The notes beneath the pieces were generated by a model that was not told the origin of the DNA, made no database searches, and worked only from the letters and a program-made list of their open reading frames with translations. The translations under genes were made by a program, and so were the position numbers. This document shows positions 8,771-17,367 of a stretch of DNA of 64,000 nt, one piece after another; within the stretch, counting starts at the first letter, position 1; each line of letters begins with the position of its first letter. Origin of the DNA: Streptacidiphilus sp. PB12-B1b. Lineage in GTDB: Bacteria; Actinomycetota; Actinomycetes; Streptomycetales; Streptomycetaceae. Location of the stretch: assembly GCF_014084125.1 (NCBI RefSeq), contig NZ_CP048405.1, forward strand, positions 3,286,001-3,350,000, in the 5' to 3' direction.

Positions 8771-8817
8771 GGAAACCGGCTCGGCGCCGCGCCCACCCGG
8801 TCGCCTACCCTGGCGCC

Positions 8818-9513
8818 ATGCAGGAGACGGACGTGGACACGGTGAAGGTTCGAGTGCTGGTGGTCGAGGACGATGCCGGAATCGCCCGCTCGCTGGTGCG
8901 CGGGCTGGAGCGGGACGGCTACGCCGCCCGCAGCGTCGACACCGGCCGGGCCGCCCTGGCGGCCGAACCCGTCCCGGATCTGGTGCTGCTCGACCTGGGA
9001 CTGCCCGACCTGGACGGGGTCGAGGTCTGCCGGCTGCTGCGCCGCCGCTCGGACGCGGCCGTCATCGTGGTCACCGCCCGGGGCGAGGAGGGCGACCGCG
9101 TCTCGGCCCTGGACGAGGGCGCCGACGACTACCTCGTCAAACCGTTCGGCCTGGCCGAACTCCTCGCGCGGGTCCGCGCGGTCCTGCGCCGGACCCGTCC
9201 GCAGGTCCCCGAACTCCTGCAGTGCGGCCCGCTGTCGGTCGATCCGCGCACCCGCAAGGTCAGCATTGCCGGGCAGGAAATCGTACTGACGCCCAAGGAG
9301 TTCGACATCCTGGAGTGCCTGGCGGTCGACCCGGGCCGGGTGGTGACCCGCCAGGAGATCCTGGAACGCGCCTGGGACGCCCACTGGTACGGGCCCACCA
9401 AGGTGCTCGACGTCCACATGGCCGCGCTGCGCCGCAAGTTGGGCGTCCCCGGGCTGGTGGAGACGGTCTACGGCCGGGGCTTCCGGCTGAGCGACCCCGT
9501 CGGCCGCCCGTGA
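8818..9513 (+). CDS. OmpR-family response regulator
   Basis: 231 residues from the ATG at 8818; internal GTGs at 8833 or 8842 are alternatives because no strong ribosome site precedes the ATG. The receiver domain (about 10-122) has the acidic pair in VVEDDAG, the phospho-acceptor Asp59 (LLDLGLPD), the Thr in VTARG and the Lys in VKPFG. A winged-helix output domain (about 140-226) follows, with PKEFDILECL and the VETVYGRGFRL hairpin. The stop overlaps the start of the sensor kinase gene (GTGA). Direct-repeat boxes upstream of both flanking membrane-protein genes are candidate targets. Confidence 0.93.
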   Translation: MQETDVDTVKVRVLVVEDDAGIARSLVRGLERDGYAARSVDTGRAALAAEPVPDLVLLDLGLPDLDGVEVCRLLRRRSDAAVIVVTARGEEGDRVSALDEGADDYLVKPFGLAELLARVRAVLRRTRPQVPELLQCGPLSVDPRTRKVSIAGQEIVLTPKEFDILECLAVDPGRVVTRQEILERAWDAHWYGPTKVLDVHMAALRRKLGVPGLVETVYGRGFRLSDPVGRP

Positions 9514-10904
9514 CCCGGCGGATCGCCCTGACCGTGCTGGCCCTGGTCACCGTGCTGCTGACGCTGGCCGTGGTCCCGCTCGGCGTGCTGCTCGAGGCCC
9601 GGGAGGAGACCTCGTTCCGCGCCTCCGCCCAGGCGGACGCCCAACAGGTGGCGGCAGCCGCCGAGGAGACCCTGTCCGACCACCGGTCCGACACCTCGAT
9701 GCTCCAGCTCCTGGCAGCGGCCGGGGCCAGGGGCGACTGCGCGGTCGTCTACGACTCCGCCGCACGCGTGGTGGCCCGGACCCCGTGCCGGGAGGCGACC
9801 GGCGACGTCCCCGGCCTGGTCGCGGCCACCCTCGCGCACCCGCGGACCAGCAGCGAGCGGACCGGCGACCGGCTCACGGTCGCCACGCCGGTCGGCGACA
9901 TCCAGGACGTCTCCGGGGTGACCCTGCTGGTGCGGTCCGTCGATCCGCTGAACGACCGGATCTGGGCCGTCTGGGGGTGGCTCGCGCTGATCGCCGTGCT
10001 CGGGCTGCTCGCGGGCACCTTCGTCTCCGTCCGGCTGGCCCGCTGGGTCGGCAGCCCGCTGCACGCGGTGGACGAGGCCGCCCAGCGGCTGGGGGAGGGG
10101 GCGCTGGAGGTCAGGGCGCAGGCCGGCCAGGGGCCGCAGGAGGTGCGCCGGCTGGCGGCGACGTTCAACACCATGGCGGCCCGCACCGAGGCCCTGGTGC
10201 ACGGACACCGCACGGTGCTGGCCGACGTCTCGCACCAGCTGCGGACACCGCTGGCCGCGCTGCGGCTGCGCCTGGACCTGCTGGCCGGGGACGTCGACGG
10301 GGACGCGCTGCAGGAGCTGGCGGGGGCGCAGGAGGAGATCGCCCGGCTGTCGCGGCTGGTGGACGGGCTGCTGGCGGTCGCCAGGGCGGAGAGCACGGTG
10401 CCCACGCCGGTCCCGGTGCCGGTGGACGCGGCGGTGGCCGAACGGCTGGCCGCCTGGGAGCCGGTGGCCGCCGAGCGCGGAGTCTCGCTGTCCGCCCACG
10501 GCGGGCAGGGGCAGACGGTCTCCCTGGGGGCCGGCGACCTGGAGCAGGTGCTGGACAACCTGGTGGCGAACGCCCTGGACGCGGTCCCCGAGGGCGGTGC
10601 GGTGCGGATCGAGGCGGCGGCCACCTCGGGGCTGGCCGGTCAGGCGGCGGTGGAACTGCGCGTGGTGGACAACGGCCCCGGGATGACCTCCCGGGCGCAG
10701 CAGTCCGCGTTCCGACGGTTCGGCAATCCGGAGGCGGGCGGTACCGGGCTGGGGCTGGCCATCGTGCACCGCCTGGTCACAGCCAACGGCGGCGCCGCCC
10801 GGCTGGAGGACACCCCGGGCGGCGGCCTGACCGTGGTCCTGGACCTCCCGCGCCGACGGCCCGGCCACAGCCGGAGCGGCAGCCGGCAACAGCCCCCGGA
10901 CTGA
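9510..10904 (+). CDS. Sensor histidine kinase, partner of the OmpR regulator
   Basis: The GTG at 9510 overlaps the regulator's TGA by 4 nt, so the two are translationally coupled; 464 residues. A first membrane helix (about 5-27) and a second (about 148-172) flank an extracytoplasmic sensor of about 120 residues with a Cys pair (GDCAVVYD, RTPCRE). HAMP follows (about 173-225), then HisKA with H-box DVSHQLRTPL (His242), and HATPase_c with N-box LDNLVANALDA, DNGPGM and GTGLGLAIV. The domain order is that of a standard class I kinase. The stimulus is unknown; the paired periplasmic Cys could make it redox sensitive (inference). Confidence 0.93.
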   Translation: MTRRIALTVLALVTVLLTLAVVPLGVLLEAREETSFRASAQADAQQVAAAAEETLSDHRSDTSMLQLLAAAGARGDCAVVYDSAARVVARTPCREATGDVPGLVAATLAHPRTSSERTGDRLTVATPVGDIQDVSGVTLLVRSVDPLNDRIWAVWGWLALIAVLGLLAGTFVSVRLARWVGSPLHAVDEAAQRLGEGALEVRAQAGQGPQEVRRLAATFNTMAARTEALVHGHRTVLADVSHQLRTPLAALRLRLDLLAGDVDGDALQELAGAQEEIARLSRLVDGLLAVARAESTVPTPVPVPVDAAVAERLAAWEPVAAERGVSLSAHGGQGQTVSLGAGDLEQVLDNLVANALDAVPEGGAVRIEAAATSGLAGQAAVELRVVDNGPGMTSRAQQSAFRRFGNPEAGGTGLGLAIVHRLVTANGGAARLEDTPGGGLTVVLDLPRRRPGHSRSGSRQQPPD

Positions 10905-10991
10905 CCGCCGACCCCGCTCCGAGCGGCGATCCTTCGCCCGGTCCTGGCCATGGTGGCCCTTCCTGACCGGCCGGGGGCCGCCCGTACCCGT

Positions 10992-11009
10992 CTGAACCGG
11001 TTCTTAGGA
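10992..11009 (+). promoter_or_regulatory. Direct repeat CTGAA-N6-CTTAG (candidate OmpR-family site)
   Basis: CTGAA (10992-10996) and CTTAG (11003-11007, within TTCTTAGGA) are 11 bp apart, echoing the arrangement at 7973-7988. It lies about 60 bp upstream of the b561-like gene. Confidence 0.4.
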
Positions 11010-11066
11010 CCCGTAGGGCCAGACTGCTTGCTGCATGGCAGCCCGGCACCTGCGAAAGGACCCTTC

Positions 11067-11771
11067 ATGCCCTCCCTCGGCAGTGACGCGGCACAGCCCC
11101 GCCTCCACCGGGCTCCGGCGCCCGGGCAGGACACCGGCCCGGAGGGCAACGAACGGCTCACCGCCGCCACCGGCGCGGTGCTGCTGGTCCTCTTCGCCGC
11201 CGAGGGCGTCACCATCCTCTCCCTCACCCGCCTGCTGACCTGGCACTACTTCCTGGGGTTCCTGCTCGTCGGCCCGGTCCTGCTCAAGCTCGGCTCCACG
11301 CTCTACCGGTTCACCCGCTACTACACGGGGGCTCCCGCGTACCGGCGCAAGGGGCCGCCCATGCCCCTGCTGAGGCTTCTCGGGCCGTTCGTGGTGATCA
11401 CCAGTGTCACGGTGGTGGGCACCGGCGTCGCCCTCGGCCTGCTCGGCACCGACGACAGGATCGGCCCGTTTCCGCTGCTCCTGCTGCACAAGGCAAGCTT
11501 CGTCGCCTGGGCCGCCGTGATGACCGTGCATGTCCTGGCCTACGTCTGGCGACTGCCCCGGCTGATCGCCGCCGACCTGCGCCGCAGGCCCGCCCGGCAC
11601 GGCGAGCCGCAGCCCGGCGGCGCCCCGGTCCGCTGGGCACTGCTGGCCGGCTCCATCGCCCTCGGACTGACCGTCGCCCTCCTGGGCGCGCCACTTGCCT
11701 CCCAGTGGGCCGGAGCCTCGCACCACCACGACCGGCGCGTCCACACCGGAGCCCAGCATCAGGCGGGCTGA
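11067..11771 (+). CDS. Cytochrome b561-like membrane protein
   Basis: ATG 11067 with GAAAGGA 6 nt upstream; 234 residues. Five hydrophobic stretches are seen (about 33-53, 57-80, 100-127, 135-161 and 190-212). Histidines in or near helices (His60 in TWHYFLGF, His141 in LLHKASF, His155 in TVHVLAYVW) are placed as heme-b ligands, as in b561/DUF4405-type redox proteins. A His cluster (HHHD) sits near the C-terminus. It follows the two-component genes by 162 bp and has its own direct-repeat box, so it is probably a target of that system. Heme binding is inferred from the His pattern only. Confidence 0.65.
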   Translation: MPSLGSDAAQPRLHRAPAPGQDTGPEGNERLTAATGAVLLVLFAAEGVTILSLTRLLTWHYFLGFLLVGPVLLKLGSTLYRFTRYYTGAPAYRRKGPPMPLLRLLGPFVVITSVTVVGTGVALGLLGTDDRIGPFPLLLLHKASFVAWAAVMTVHVLAYVWRLPRLIAADLRRRPARHGEPQPGGAPVRWALLAGSIALGLTVALLGAPLASQWAGASHHHDRRVHTGAQHQAG

Positions 11772-11884
11772 CCCGCTCGGCGTGCGGGTGGTGGACGCAT
11801 CCGGGAAGACCGTCGCCGCTTACGTGCCGGAGACCGTCACCAGCGTTTCACGACGAGGAAGACTGATACCCGGCTCGTAGCCTG

Positions 11885-13246
11885 TCACGTGGCCTGTGCA
11901 GGGGGTGGGGGTGCGAGCGGTGGTGCCTGGCCCGGTGGGCAGGTGTCGTCGGTTGCGGTCGGTGGGTTCTTCGCTGTCGGCCGTCGCTTTCTGCGTCGAC
12001 AGGGCTCGGGGTGCGTGGCGGGGGTGTTCGCGTGGCGATCGAGGGTGATGGTGGCGCCCTTGGCGACCTGGAGGCCTGCTCCTCGGGGCGCGATCCGGTA
12101 GCGCGCTATGACGGCGCCGCCGGCTGTGGCGATGGACAGATGGGTCTCGTCCAGGCGGTGGCGGACCTCCACGACAGCGCCGGGCAGGTGGTGCGGCAGT
12201 GCGTAGGAGTTGCCACGGAAGTGGACCAGGCTCTGCGGGGAGACGACTCGTTCGGCGCGGACCTGGACCGGGAACGGTTGGGCGGGAAGCTGCCGCAGCC
12301 CGTCGGTGGCGGTCGACGCGTCATCCGTGGCGTCGGCTGATCGGCAGTGCAGGTCCATATGTGCGGCGACCTGGTCGAGGGTGTTCTGTGCGTCCTGGGG
12401 AACGGCGTCCTCTGCCACTGCAGCCCACCACCGGTGGGCGAGATGGCGGAGCGTCAAGCACTCCGCGCGTCGGGGGGCGTCCTGCGGGCAGAACTCCACC
12501 TGCACACCGTAGTAATCGGCGACCTCGGCGAACTCGGGCGTCGCCCGCTCGGTGCGCTGACAGTACACGGCGGGCATCCGGTCGAACTGCCAGCAGCGCG
12601 GGCTGCCGCCCAGACGCCGCATCACATGGTCCATGGCCTCGACCAGGTGGGGCAGTTCCTCGGTCTCGGCCAGCGCTCCGCGCCAACGCCCGGAGCGGGT
12701 GAGGCCCAGCAGCATGTGCGCTCGGCTGCCGCAGCCCCATGCCGGGGGCGGCCCGGGGAGTTCCAGCCAGTCGAACTGGATGGCCTCACCGGCCGGTTGA
12801 GGGGTGCCAGAGCTGTCTCCGTAAGAGGTCCTCGCCTGGCAGCGTTCGCACGGGGGCCGGACGTGGTGTCTTCGCAGCGCGCGGGTGAACGTCGAGTAGC
12901 CGCCCGGATAGCCGAGGCTGGTGATCTCGTCGAAGAGGGTGGCTGCCGGAAGATGGGGATCCTCCTCCAGACGTAGACGGCAGTAGGGCAGGAACCGCAG
13001 GGCATCGTCTTGCACGGGGCGGCGGCTCCCCGGGGTCCGTTCGCCGGCCAGGTAGGACCTGACCGTCTTGCGGTCCCGGCCCAGGCGCTGGGCGATCCGG
13101 GCGATGGACCACCCCTGCCGGCGCAGCTCGACGGCCTCCGTGTATTCGTCCCAGCTCAGCAAGAGAGAGCTCTCCTCGCGGGTGCGGTCGGCGCCCCGCA
13201 CGGCGACATGGGGGCATATGCCAAGGGAAAGCCGGAAACATAGCAC
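11885..13246 (-). CDS. IS21-type transposase (IstA-like), solo
   Basis: 453 residues if the ATG at 13246 is used; a TTG at 13162 behind GAGGAG is a good alternative. The N-terminal HTH (EAVELRRQGWSIARIAQRLG, DRKTVRSYL) is typical of IstA. It is followed by a DDE integrase core with Asp159 (IQFDWLE), Asp222 (WQFDRMP) and a candidate Glu262 (PRRAE), then a Mu-type C-terminal beta domain (FRGNSYALPHHLPGAVVEVR) and a Pro/Thr-rich tail. The usual IstB ATPase gene is absent on either side and no terminal inverted repeats were recognised. The segment around Asp222 and Glu262 differs from the common IstA form (TDN, GNEKG-xVE), so activity is doubtful. AT-richer DNA lies upstream (13247-13490). Confidence 0.75.
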   Translation of the reverse strand: MLCFRLSLGICPHVAVRGADRTREESSLLLSWDEYTEAVELRRQGWSIARIAQRLGRDRKTVRSYLAGERTPGSRRPVQDDALRFLPYCRLRLEEDPHLPAATLFDEITSLGYPGGYSTFTRALRRHHVRPPCERCQARTSYGDSSGTPQPAGEAIQFDWLELPGPPPAWGCGSRAHMLLGLTRSGRWRGALAETEELPHLVEAMDHVMRRLGGSPRCWQFDRMPAVYCQRTERATPEFAEVADYYGVQVEFCPQDAPRRAECLTLRHLAHRWWAAVAEDAVPQDAQNTLDQVAAHMDLHCRSADATDDASTATDGLRQLPAQPFPVQVRAERVVSPQSLVHFRGNSYALPHHLPGAVVEVRHRLDETHLSIATAGGAVIARYRIAPRGAGLQVAKGATITLDRHANTPATHPEPCRRRKRRPTAKNPPTATDDTCPPGQAPPLAPPPPAQAT

Positions 13247-13490
13247 GAAGCCCTGCTGGAGGAAAAGGGAAGAATCGTTTCTGCTCTCCCTTTTGGTTGG
13301 GGATTTTGAACGAGCGTCATCCCCGGGAACTATGGAAGGATCAAGGCATCGGACATTTCTGCGCGAGCCTGTGAAATACCACCCCCGTGCGCCACCCCCG
13401 GGTAATTTCAGAGAGCGCCAAGGGATCAGAAATATAGAAGGAAACCCTTAAGCGGTACATACCGGTCGGCCGATTCCTCGTTGATGAGAC

Positions 13491-13820
13491 ATGACTTCAA
13501 CGCGCCAGCCGTACGCCCCGCCGCCTCCGGACCCGACCGCCAGGCTGGGGAGGTGGCTGTTCGTCCCTGAGCGGAGGAACGCCGAAGGAGAGGTGGACGC
13601 CGGCTACCTGACGTGCCAGGACGAGCAGGTCGTCCTGTCGCACTCCTCAACCGTGCTCGCCGACTTCGTCCGCAGGATCCAGCAGCTGGAGGACGACCTC
13701 GCCGTCCGCCTCGGGCCCCCTTCGGTGCCGCTCGACACCGCGCCGCCGCCCGGGGGGACGACTGCCGCCCGCGCCGAGAGACCGTCGACCGCCGACCGTC
13801 CCGGGAGCCTGCGTGCATGA
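13491..13820 (+). CDS. Small hypothetical protein upstream of DUF2637 gene
   Basis: 109 residues from the ATG at 13491, with only a weak ribosome site. The middle section is well structured (VDAGYLTCQDEQVVLSHSST, then FVRRIQQLEDDL); both ends are Pro/Ala-rich. Its stop overlaps the start of the DUF2637 gene (GTG 13813), so the two are probably co-translated. No family recognised. Confidence 0.55.
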   Translation: MTSTRQPYAPPPPDPTARLGRWLFVPERRNAEGEVDAGYLTCQDEQVVLSHSSTVLADFVRRIQQLEDDLAVRLGPPSVPLDTAPPPGGTTAARAERPSTADRPGSLRA

Positions 13821-14517
13821 CCGGATGAGCGGCTACTTCCCGCCGTCGAGCGACGAGCCGTGGGCTGGTGCCCACCGTCCGGGAACAGCCTCCGAGCAGT
13901 GGGACCAGCTGCAGGGGGAGCCGCCCGCACCCCACGTCGTCCACGGCTTCTACCCGGAGGCCCCGACCTGGGACTACGAGCGGGTGTTCGTCCCGCGCCC
14001 GCGCGCGCCGGTCGATGACCCCCCGCCCGACGCCTCCGGTCGGCGGCCTTCCCGGCACCGACGACCCGAACGTCCCCCGGCGGCCTGGCCGCGCATCCTC
14101 GGCCTGCTGTCCGGAGTGCTGATGGCCCTGACGGCCACTGTCGTGTGCCTGCTCGGCGGCGCGCTCTCCTACGGTCCGCTGCGCGACATCGCGTTCACGC
14201 GGGCGCCGCGGGGGCTGTCGCACCTGTGGCCGATCATCGTCGACGGACCGTGGCTCGCGGGGTGCCTCTCGGTCCTGCGCGCCGCCCTCCAGGGCCGACG
14301 GCCCTTCCACTCCTGGGTCGTGGTGGTGCTGTTCACCGGCCTGGCGACCGGGCTGTGTGTCGCCGACGTCCCCCGAGGGGTCTGCGACATCATCGTTGCC
14401 GGTCTGCCCCCGATCACGGCCGGGGTCTGCGTGCACCAGCTCACCCGCCAGCTCACCACCCGCCCGGGCGCGCTGCGGCCCCAGGGCCGGAGGGCCGGAC
14501 CGGGAGCACATCGCTGA
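13813..14517 (+). CDS. DUF2637-family membrane protein (SpdB-like)
   Basis: 234 residues from a GTG at 13813 that overlaps the previous gene by 8 nt (an ATG at 13825 is also possible). A hydrophilic N-terminal half rich in Pro and Arg precedes four hydrophobic helices (from about residue 95) with the DUF2637 layout: a first helix (RILGLLSGVLMALTATVVCL), then a loop with DGPWLAG. DUF2637 proteins include the plasmid spread proteins SpdB, but many are chromosomal in Streptomyces with no known function. Its position beside a transposase gene leaves open that the pair arrived on a mobile element. Confidence 0.65.
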   Translation: MHDRMSGYFPPSSDEPWAGAHRPGTASEQWDQLQGEPPAPHVVHGFYPEAPTWDYERVFVPRPRAPVDDPPPDASGRRPSRHRRPERPPAAWPRILGLLSGVLMALTATVVCLLGGALSYGPLRDIAFTRAPRGLSHLWPIIVDGPWLAGCLSVLRAALQGRRPFHSWVVVVLFTGLATGLCVADVPRGVCDIIVAGLPPITAGVCVHQLTRQLTTRPGALRPQGRRAGPGAHR

Positions 14518-14604
14518 GCGTCGGGAGCACCTGACCGCGCCGGGGGCTGCTGTGCGGTTGCCCTGTGCAGGAACCGGACTGAGGCGGCATCCGTCTCCAG
14601 CACC

Positions 14605-15351
14605 ATGATGTCCGCAGAGCAGCAGGAGCAGCTGAACCCCACCGTCAACGACTACGACAGCTTCGCCGAGGCGTACTCGACCGAGAACGAGTCCAACCTC
14701 ATCAACGCCCACTACGAGCGGCCCGCAATGCTGGCCCTCGCCGGAGACGTGGCCGGCCGACGGATCCTCGACGCCGGCTGCGGCTCCGGGCCGCTGTCCG
14801 CTGTCCTGCGCGAGCGTGGCGCCCTGGTGAGTGGCTTCGACGCGAGCGCCGGCATGGTGGAGCTGGCCCGGCGGCGGCTCGGCGACGGCGCGGACCTGCG
14901 GGTGGCCGACCTGGGCAGCCCGCTTCCCTATCCGGACGACGCCTTCGACGACGTGGTCGCGTCGCTGGTGCTGCACTACCTGGAGGACTGGGGGCCGGCC
15001 CTGGCCGAGCTGCGGCGCGTGCTCAAGCCCGGCGGTCGGCTGATCGCGTCCGTCGAGCACCCCTTTGCGATCCACCTCATGCACCGCCTGGCCGGGCGCG
15101 AGGCCGACTACAGCTACTTCGACACCACCAACTGGGTGGATGAGTGGAACATCGGCGGCCGGAGCCAGCTGATGAGCATCTGGCACCGGCCGCTGCATGC
15201 GATGGTCGAGGCCTTCGCCTCGGCGGGCTTCGTGATCACGGCCATCAGCGAGCCGGACCCGGATCCGGCCGCCCGCGAGCTGTTCCCCGAGGAGATCGCG
15301 GCCAAGCCGCGCTTCCTCTGCTTCCTCTTCTTCGTCCTGCAAGCCAGCTGA
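14605..15351 (+). CDS. Class I SAM-dependent methyltransferase
   Basis: 248 residues. Motif I is ILDAGCGSGPLSAVL (about 54-68), motif II GFDASAGMVELAR, motif III VASLVLHYLEDW and motif post-III LKPGGRLIASVEHP, the Methyltransf_11 plan. The C-terminal half (about 150-248) has an aromatic-rich cap (SYFDTTNWVDEW) like that of small-molecule methyltransferases. It stands alone, convergent with thymidine kinase. Substrate not predictable. Confidence 0.88.
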   Translation: MMSAEQQEQLNPTVNDYDSFAEAYSTENESNLINAHYERPAMLALAGDVAGRRILDAGCGSGPLSAVLRERGALVSGFDASAGMVELARRRLGDGADLRVADLGSPLPYPDDAFDDVVASLVLHYLEDWGPALAELRRVLKPGGRLIASVEHPFAIHLMHRLAGREADYSYFDTTNWVDEWNIGGRSQLMSIWHRPLHAMVEAFASAGFVITAISEPDPDPAARELFPEEIAAKPRFLCFLFFVLQAS

Positions 15352-15453
15352 CCCGGCCGCAGGTTCTTCGGGCCGGGCCGCCTGCCGTCGCCGACGAGCG
15401 GAGGTCGAGGTCGCTCCCACGGAAGACGTAACGGCGGCGGCGGGGGGTGCCGG

Positions 15454-16017
15454 TCAGGCCAGGCCCGCGCGGTGGTGCCTGCGGCAGAGGTTCTGGTAGG
15501 AGTCCATGTCGCCGACCTCGACCAGATCGCCGGTGTGAATCATCACGCCGTCGCGGACCCGGGCGGTGTGGGTGGCTTCACGGCCGCACCAGCACAGCGT
15601 CTTCACCGGCAGGTTCTCGACGCGGTCCGCCAGCTCCAGCAGCCGCTTCGAGCCGGGGAACAGCTCGCCTCGGAAGTCGGTGCGGAGCCCGAAGGCGTAC
15701 ACCGAGAGGTCGAGCCCGTCCACGGCGTCGGCCAGGTGGTTCACCTGCTTCTCGGTGTAGAACTGCACCTCGTCGGCGATGACGTACTGGGGCCGCTTGC
15801 CGTCGGTGATGGCCGCCAGGAGGTCGTACAGGTCCAGATCCGCACTCACCTCGAAGGCCGGAGCCCGGAGCCCGACACGGGAGGAGATGAGCCCCTCGCC
15901 GTCCCGGCTCCCGCTGGTCAGCAGGACGCCTTCGCCGCCGAGGGAGTGGTTCATCTGGAGCGCCAGTGCGGACTTGCCCGAGTCCATCAGCCCCAGGAAC
16001 GCGACCAGCTCACTCAT
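15454..16017 (-). CDS. tdk: Thymidine kinase
   Basis: 187 residues from the ATG at 16017 (MSELVAFLGLMDSGKS). It phosphorylates thymidine to dTMP with ATP in the salvage pathway. The P-loop is GLMDSGKS (Lys15), the Walker-B-like segment is YVIADEVQF, and the structural zinc site is formed by CWCGREATH and the C-terminal CRRHH. The lasso segment is YAFGLRTDFRGELFPGS. Length and layout match the TK1 family of actinomycetes. A short upstream ORF overlaps its start. Confidence 0.93.
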   Translation of the reverse strand: MSELVAFLGLMDSGKSALALQMNHSLGGEGVLLTSGSRDGEGLISSRVGLRAPAFEVSADLDLYDLLAAITDGKRPQYVIADEVQFYTEKQVNHLADAVDGLDLSVYAFGLRTDFRGELFPGSKRLLELADRVENLPVKTLCWCGREATHTARVRDGVMIHTGDLVEVGDMDSYQNLCRRHHRAGLA

Positions 16018-16084
16018 GGAACGACATCGCTGCGCTGTCGGCCGCACGGACGGCCTGCAACGCGGGGCGCGGGATGAAGTGCAT
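16010..16084 (-). CDS. Possible 24-codon ORF overlapping the thymidine kinase start
   Basis: An ATG at 16084 follows AAGGAG by 9 nt and runs MHFIPRPALQAV ... SFHE to a stop at 16010-16012, just past the thymidine kinase ATG (16015-16017). The thymidine kinase start lacks its own strong ribosome site, so this ORF could couple translation. A longer in-frame version starting near 16207 exists. Protein-level evidence is lacking. Confidence 0.3.
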   Translation of the reverse strand: MHFIPRPALQAVRAADSAAMSFHE

Positions 16085-16269
16085 GGCGTGCTGCTCCTTG
16101 TTCTCGTTGCCCTCCATCATAAGGTTGATCATGAGCGGCTGCTCCACGGCCCCGGTGGAGCCGGGCGGCCGCCTCACTCCTTGGAGTGGGCCTGTGTGGG
16201 AACTCATTGACTCAGCGTACGCACCTGCATACTCTGCGCGCAGATCGTTCCTATACGAAGGGAATCCGC

Positions 16270-17322
16270 ATGTCAGGATTGCGTCTGCCGGTCCCGCTCA
16301 GGGCGTCGCTCGCGGCGGCCACGGCACTCGCCGCCACCCTCACCGGCCTCGCCCCGTCGACGGCGGCCCAGGCCGCCGTGAGACGACCGGCCGGCTATGT
16401 GGCCCTCGGTGACTCGTACAGCGCCAATGTGTTCGTCCGCCCGTGGGAGGACAGCGACGGCTGCGGGCGCTCGTACCGCAACTACCCGCACCAGGTCGCC
16501 GAACGGCTGGGCCTGGAACTCCACGACGTCACCTGCGGCGCGGCCGAGGTGGAGGAAGGAATCCTGCGCCCGCAGCCGGCGTCCAAGCTCTACGGCCCGC
16601 CGTCGATCCCGCCGCCGGGCGGCTGGCGGGAGCGCCCGGCCCAGCTGGACGCGCTGCGCCACGACACCGACTACGTCAGTGTCGGCATCGGCGGCAACAC
16701 CCTCGGCTTCGGGACCATCGTCACCGAGTGCCTGGAGCGCGGCCTGGGCACCCTCGGCTTCGGAACACCCTGCACCAACTACTACACCCAGGGCGACGGC
16801 CGGGCCTGGCTGGCCGAGAAGTTCAGCCAACTCGACCGCGAGTTCAGCGAGATGATGGTCTCGATCCACGACCGCTCGCCCCGCGCCAAGGTCGCGGTCG
16901 TCGGCTACCCGGCCATCGTCCCCAACAGCACCGGCTGTACCTGGGGCAACTTCCGCCAGCTCGGCACCGTCGCCAAGGGCGACATGCCCTGGCTGGACAG
17001 CCTGGAACGCGAACTCAACGGGCTGATCAGGGAGCAGGCCGACGAGCACGGCGCGACCTATGTCGACACCTACAGCTCCAGCGTCGGCCACGGGGTCTGC
17101 CAGACCGGCGAGCAGAAGTGGATGTACGGGGTCAAGGACGACCTCACCGGCGACGGCACCCAGACCGATCCGCCGTCCGAGCTCTGCCAGGAGATCCCGG
17201 GCACCGGCGAGGCCTGCACCTTCGTCCACCCCAACGCCCTCGGCGCGGACAACCAGGCACGCCAGGTCGCGGCCGCCTTCGCCTCGCTCCGGGCGGTCCC
17301 GGCAGGCCCGGGCCGCCGCTGA
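16270..17322 (+). CDS. Secreted SGNH/GDSL hydrolase
   Basis: 350 residues with a Sec signal peptide (about 1-36, ending AQAA). The catalytic block I is GDSYSA with nucleophile Ser49. Block III has IGGNTLGF (the Asn), and block V is VHPNALG with the catalytic His (followed by Asn where Asp is more common in the DxxH motif). Several Cys (in GCGRSY, VTCGAAE, PCTNYY, GCTW, VCQTG, ACTF) suggest three disulfides, as in Streptomyces SGNH lipases and phospholipases. It probably acts on extracellular esters. Monocistronic; convergent with the FAD oxidoreductase. Confidence 0.88.
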   Translation: MSGLRLPVPLRASLAAATALAATLTGLAPSTAAQAAVRRPAGYVALGDSYSANVFVRPWEDSDGCGRSYRNYPHQVAERLGLELHDVTCGAAEVEEGILRPQPASKLYGPPSIPPPGGWRERPAQLDALRHDTDYVSVGIGGNTLGFGTIVTECLERGLGTLGFGTPCTNYYTQGDGRAWLAEKFSQLDREFSEMMVSIHDRSPRAKVAVVGYPAIVPNSTGCTWGNFRQLGTVAKGDMPWLDSLERELNGLIREQADEHGATYVDTYSSSVGHGVCQTGEQKWMYGVKDDLTGDGTQTDPPSELCQEIPGTGEACTFVHPNALGADNQARQVAAAFASLRAVPAGPGRR

Positions 17323-17367
17323 CCGCAGCGGCCGGGCCGGATCGTCTCCGGCGTCAGCGGGGGAGAG

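Noticed and set aside
13260-13300. AAAAGGGA/TCCCTTTT hairpin upstream of the transposase as an IS terminal repeat
   Set aside because: No matching copy at the other end of the element (11772-11890).
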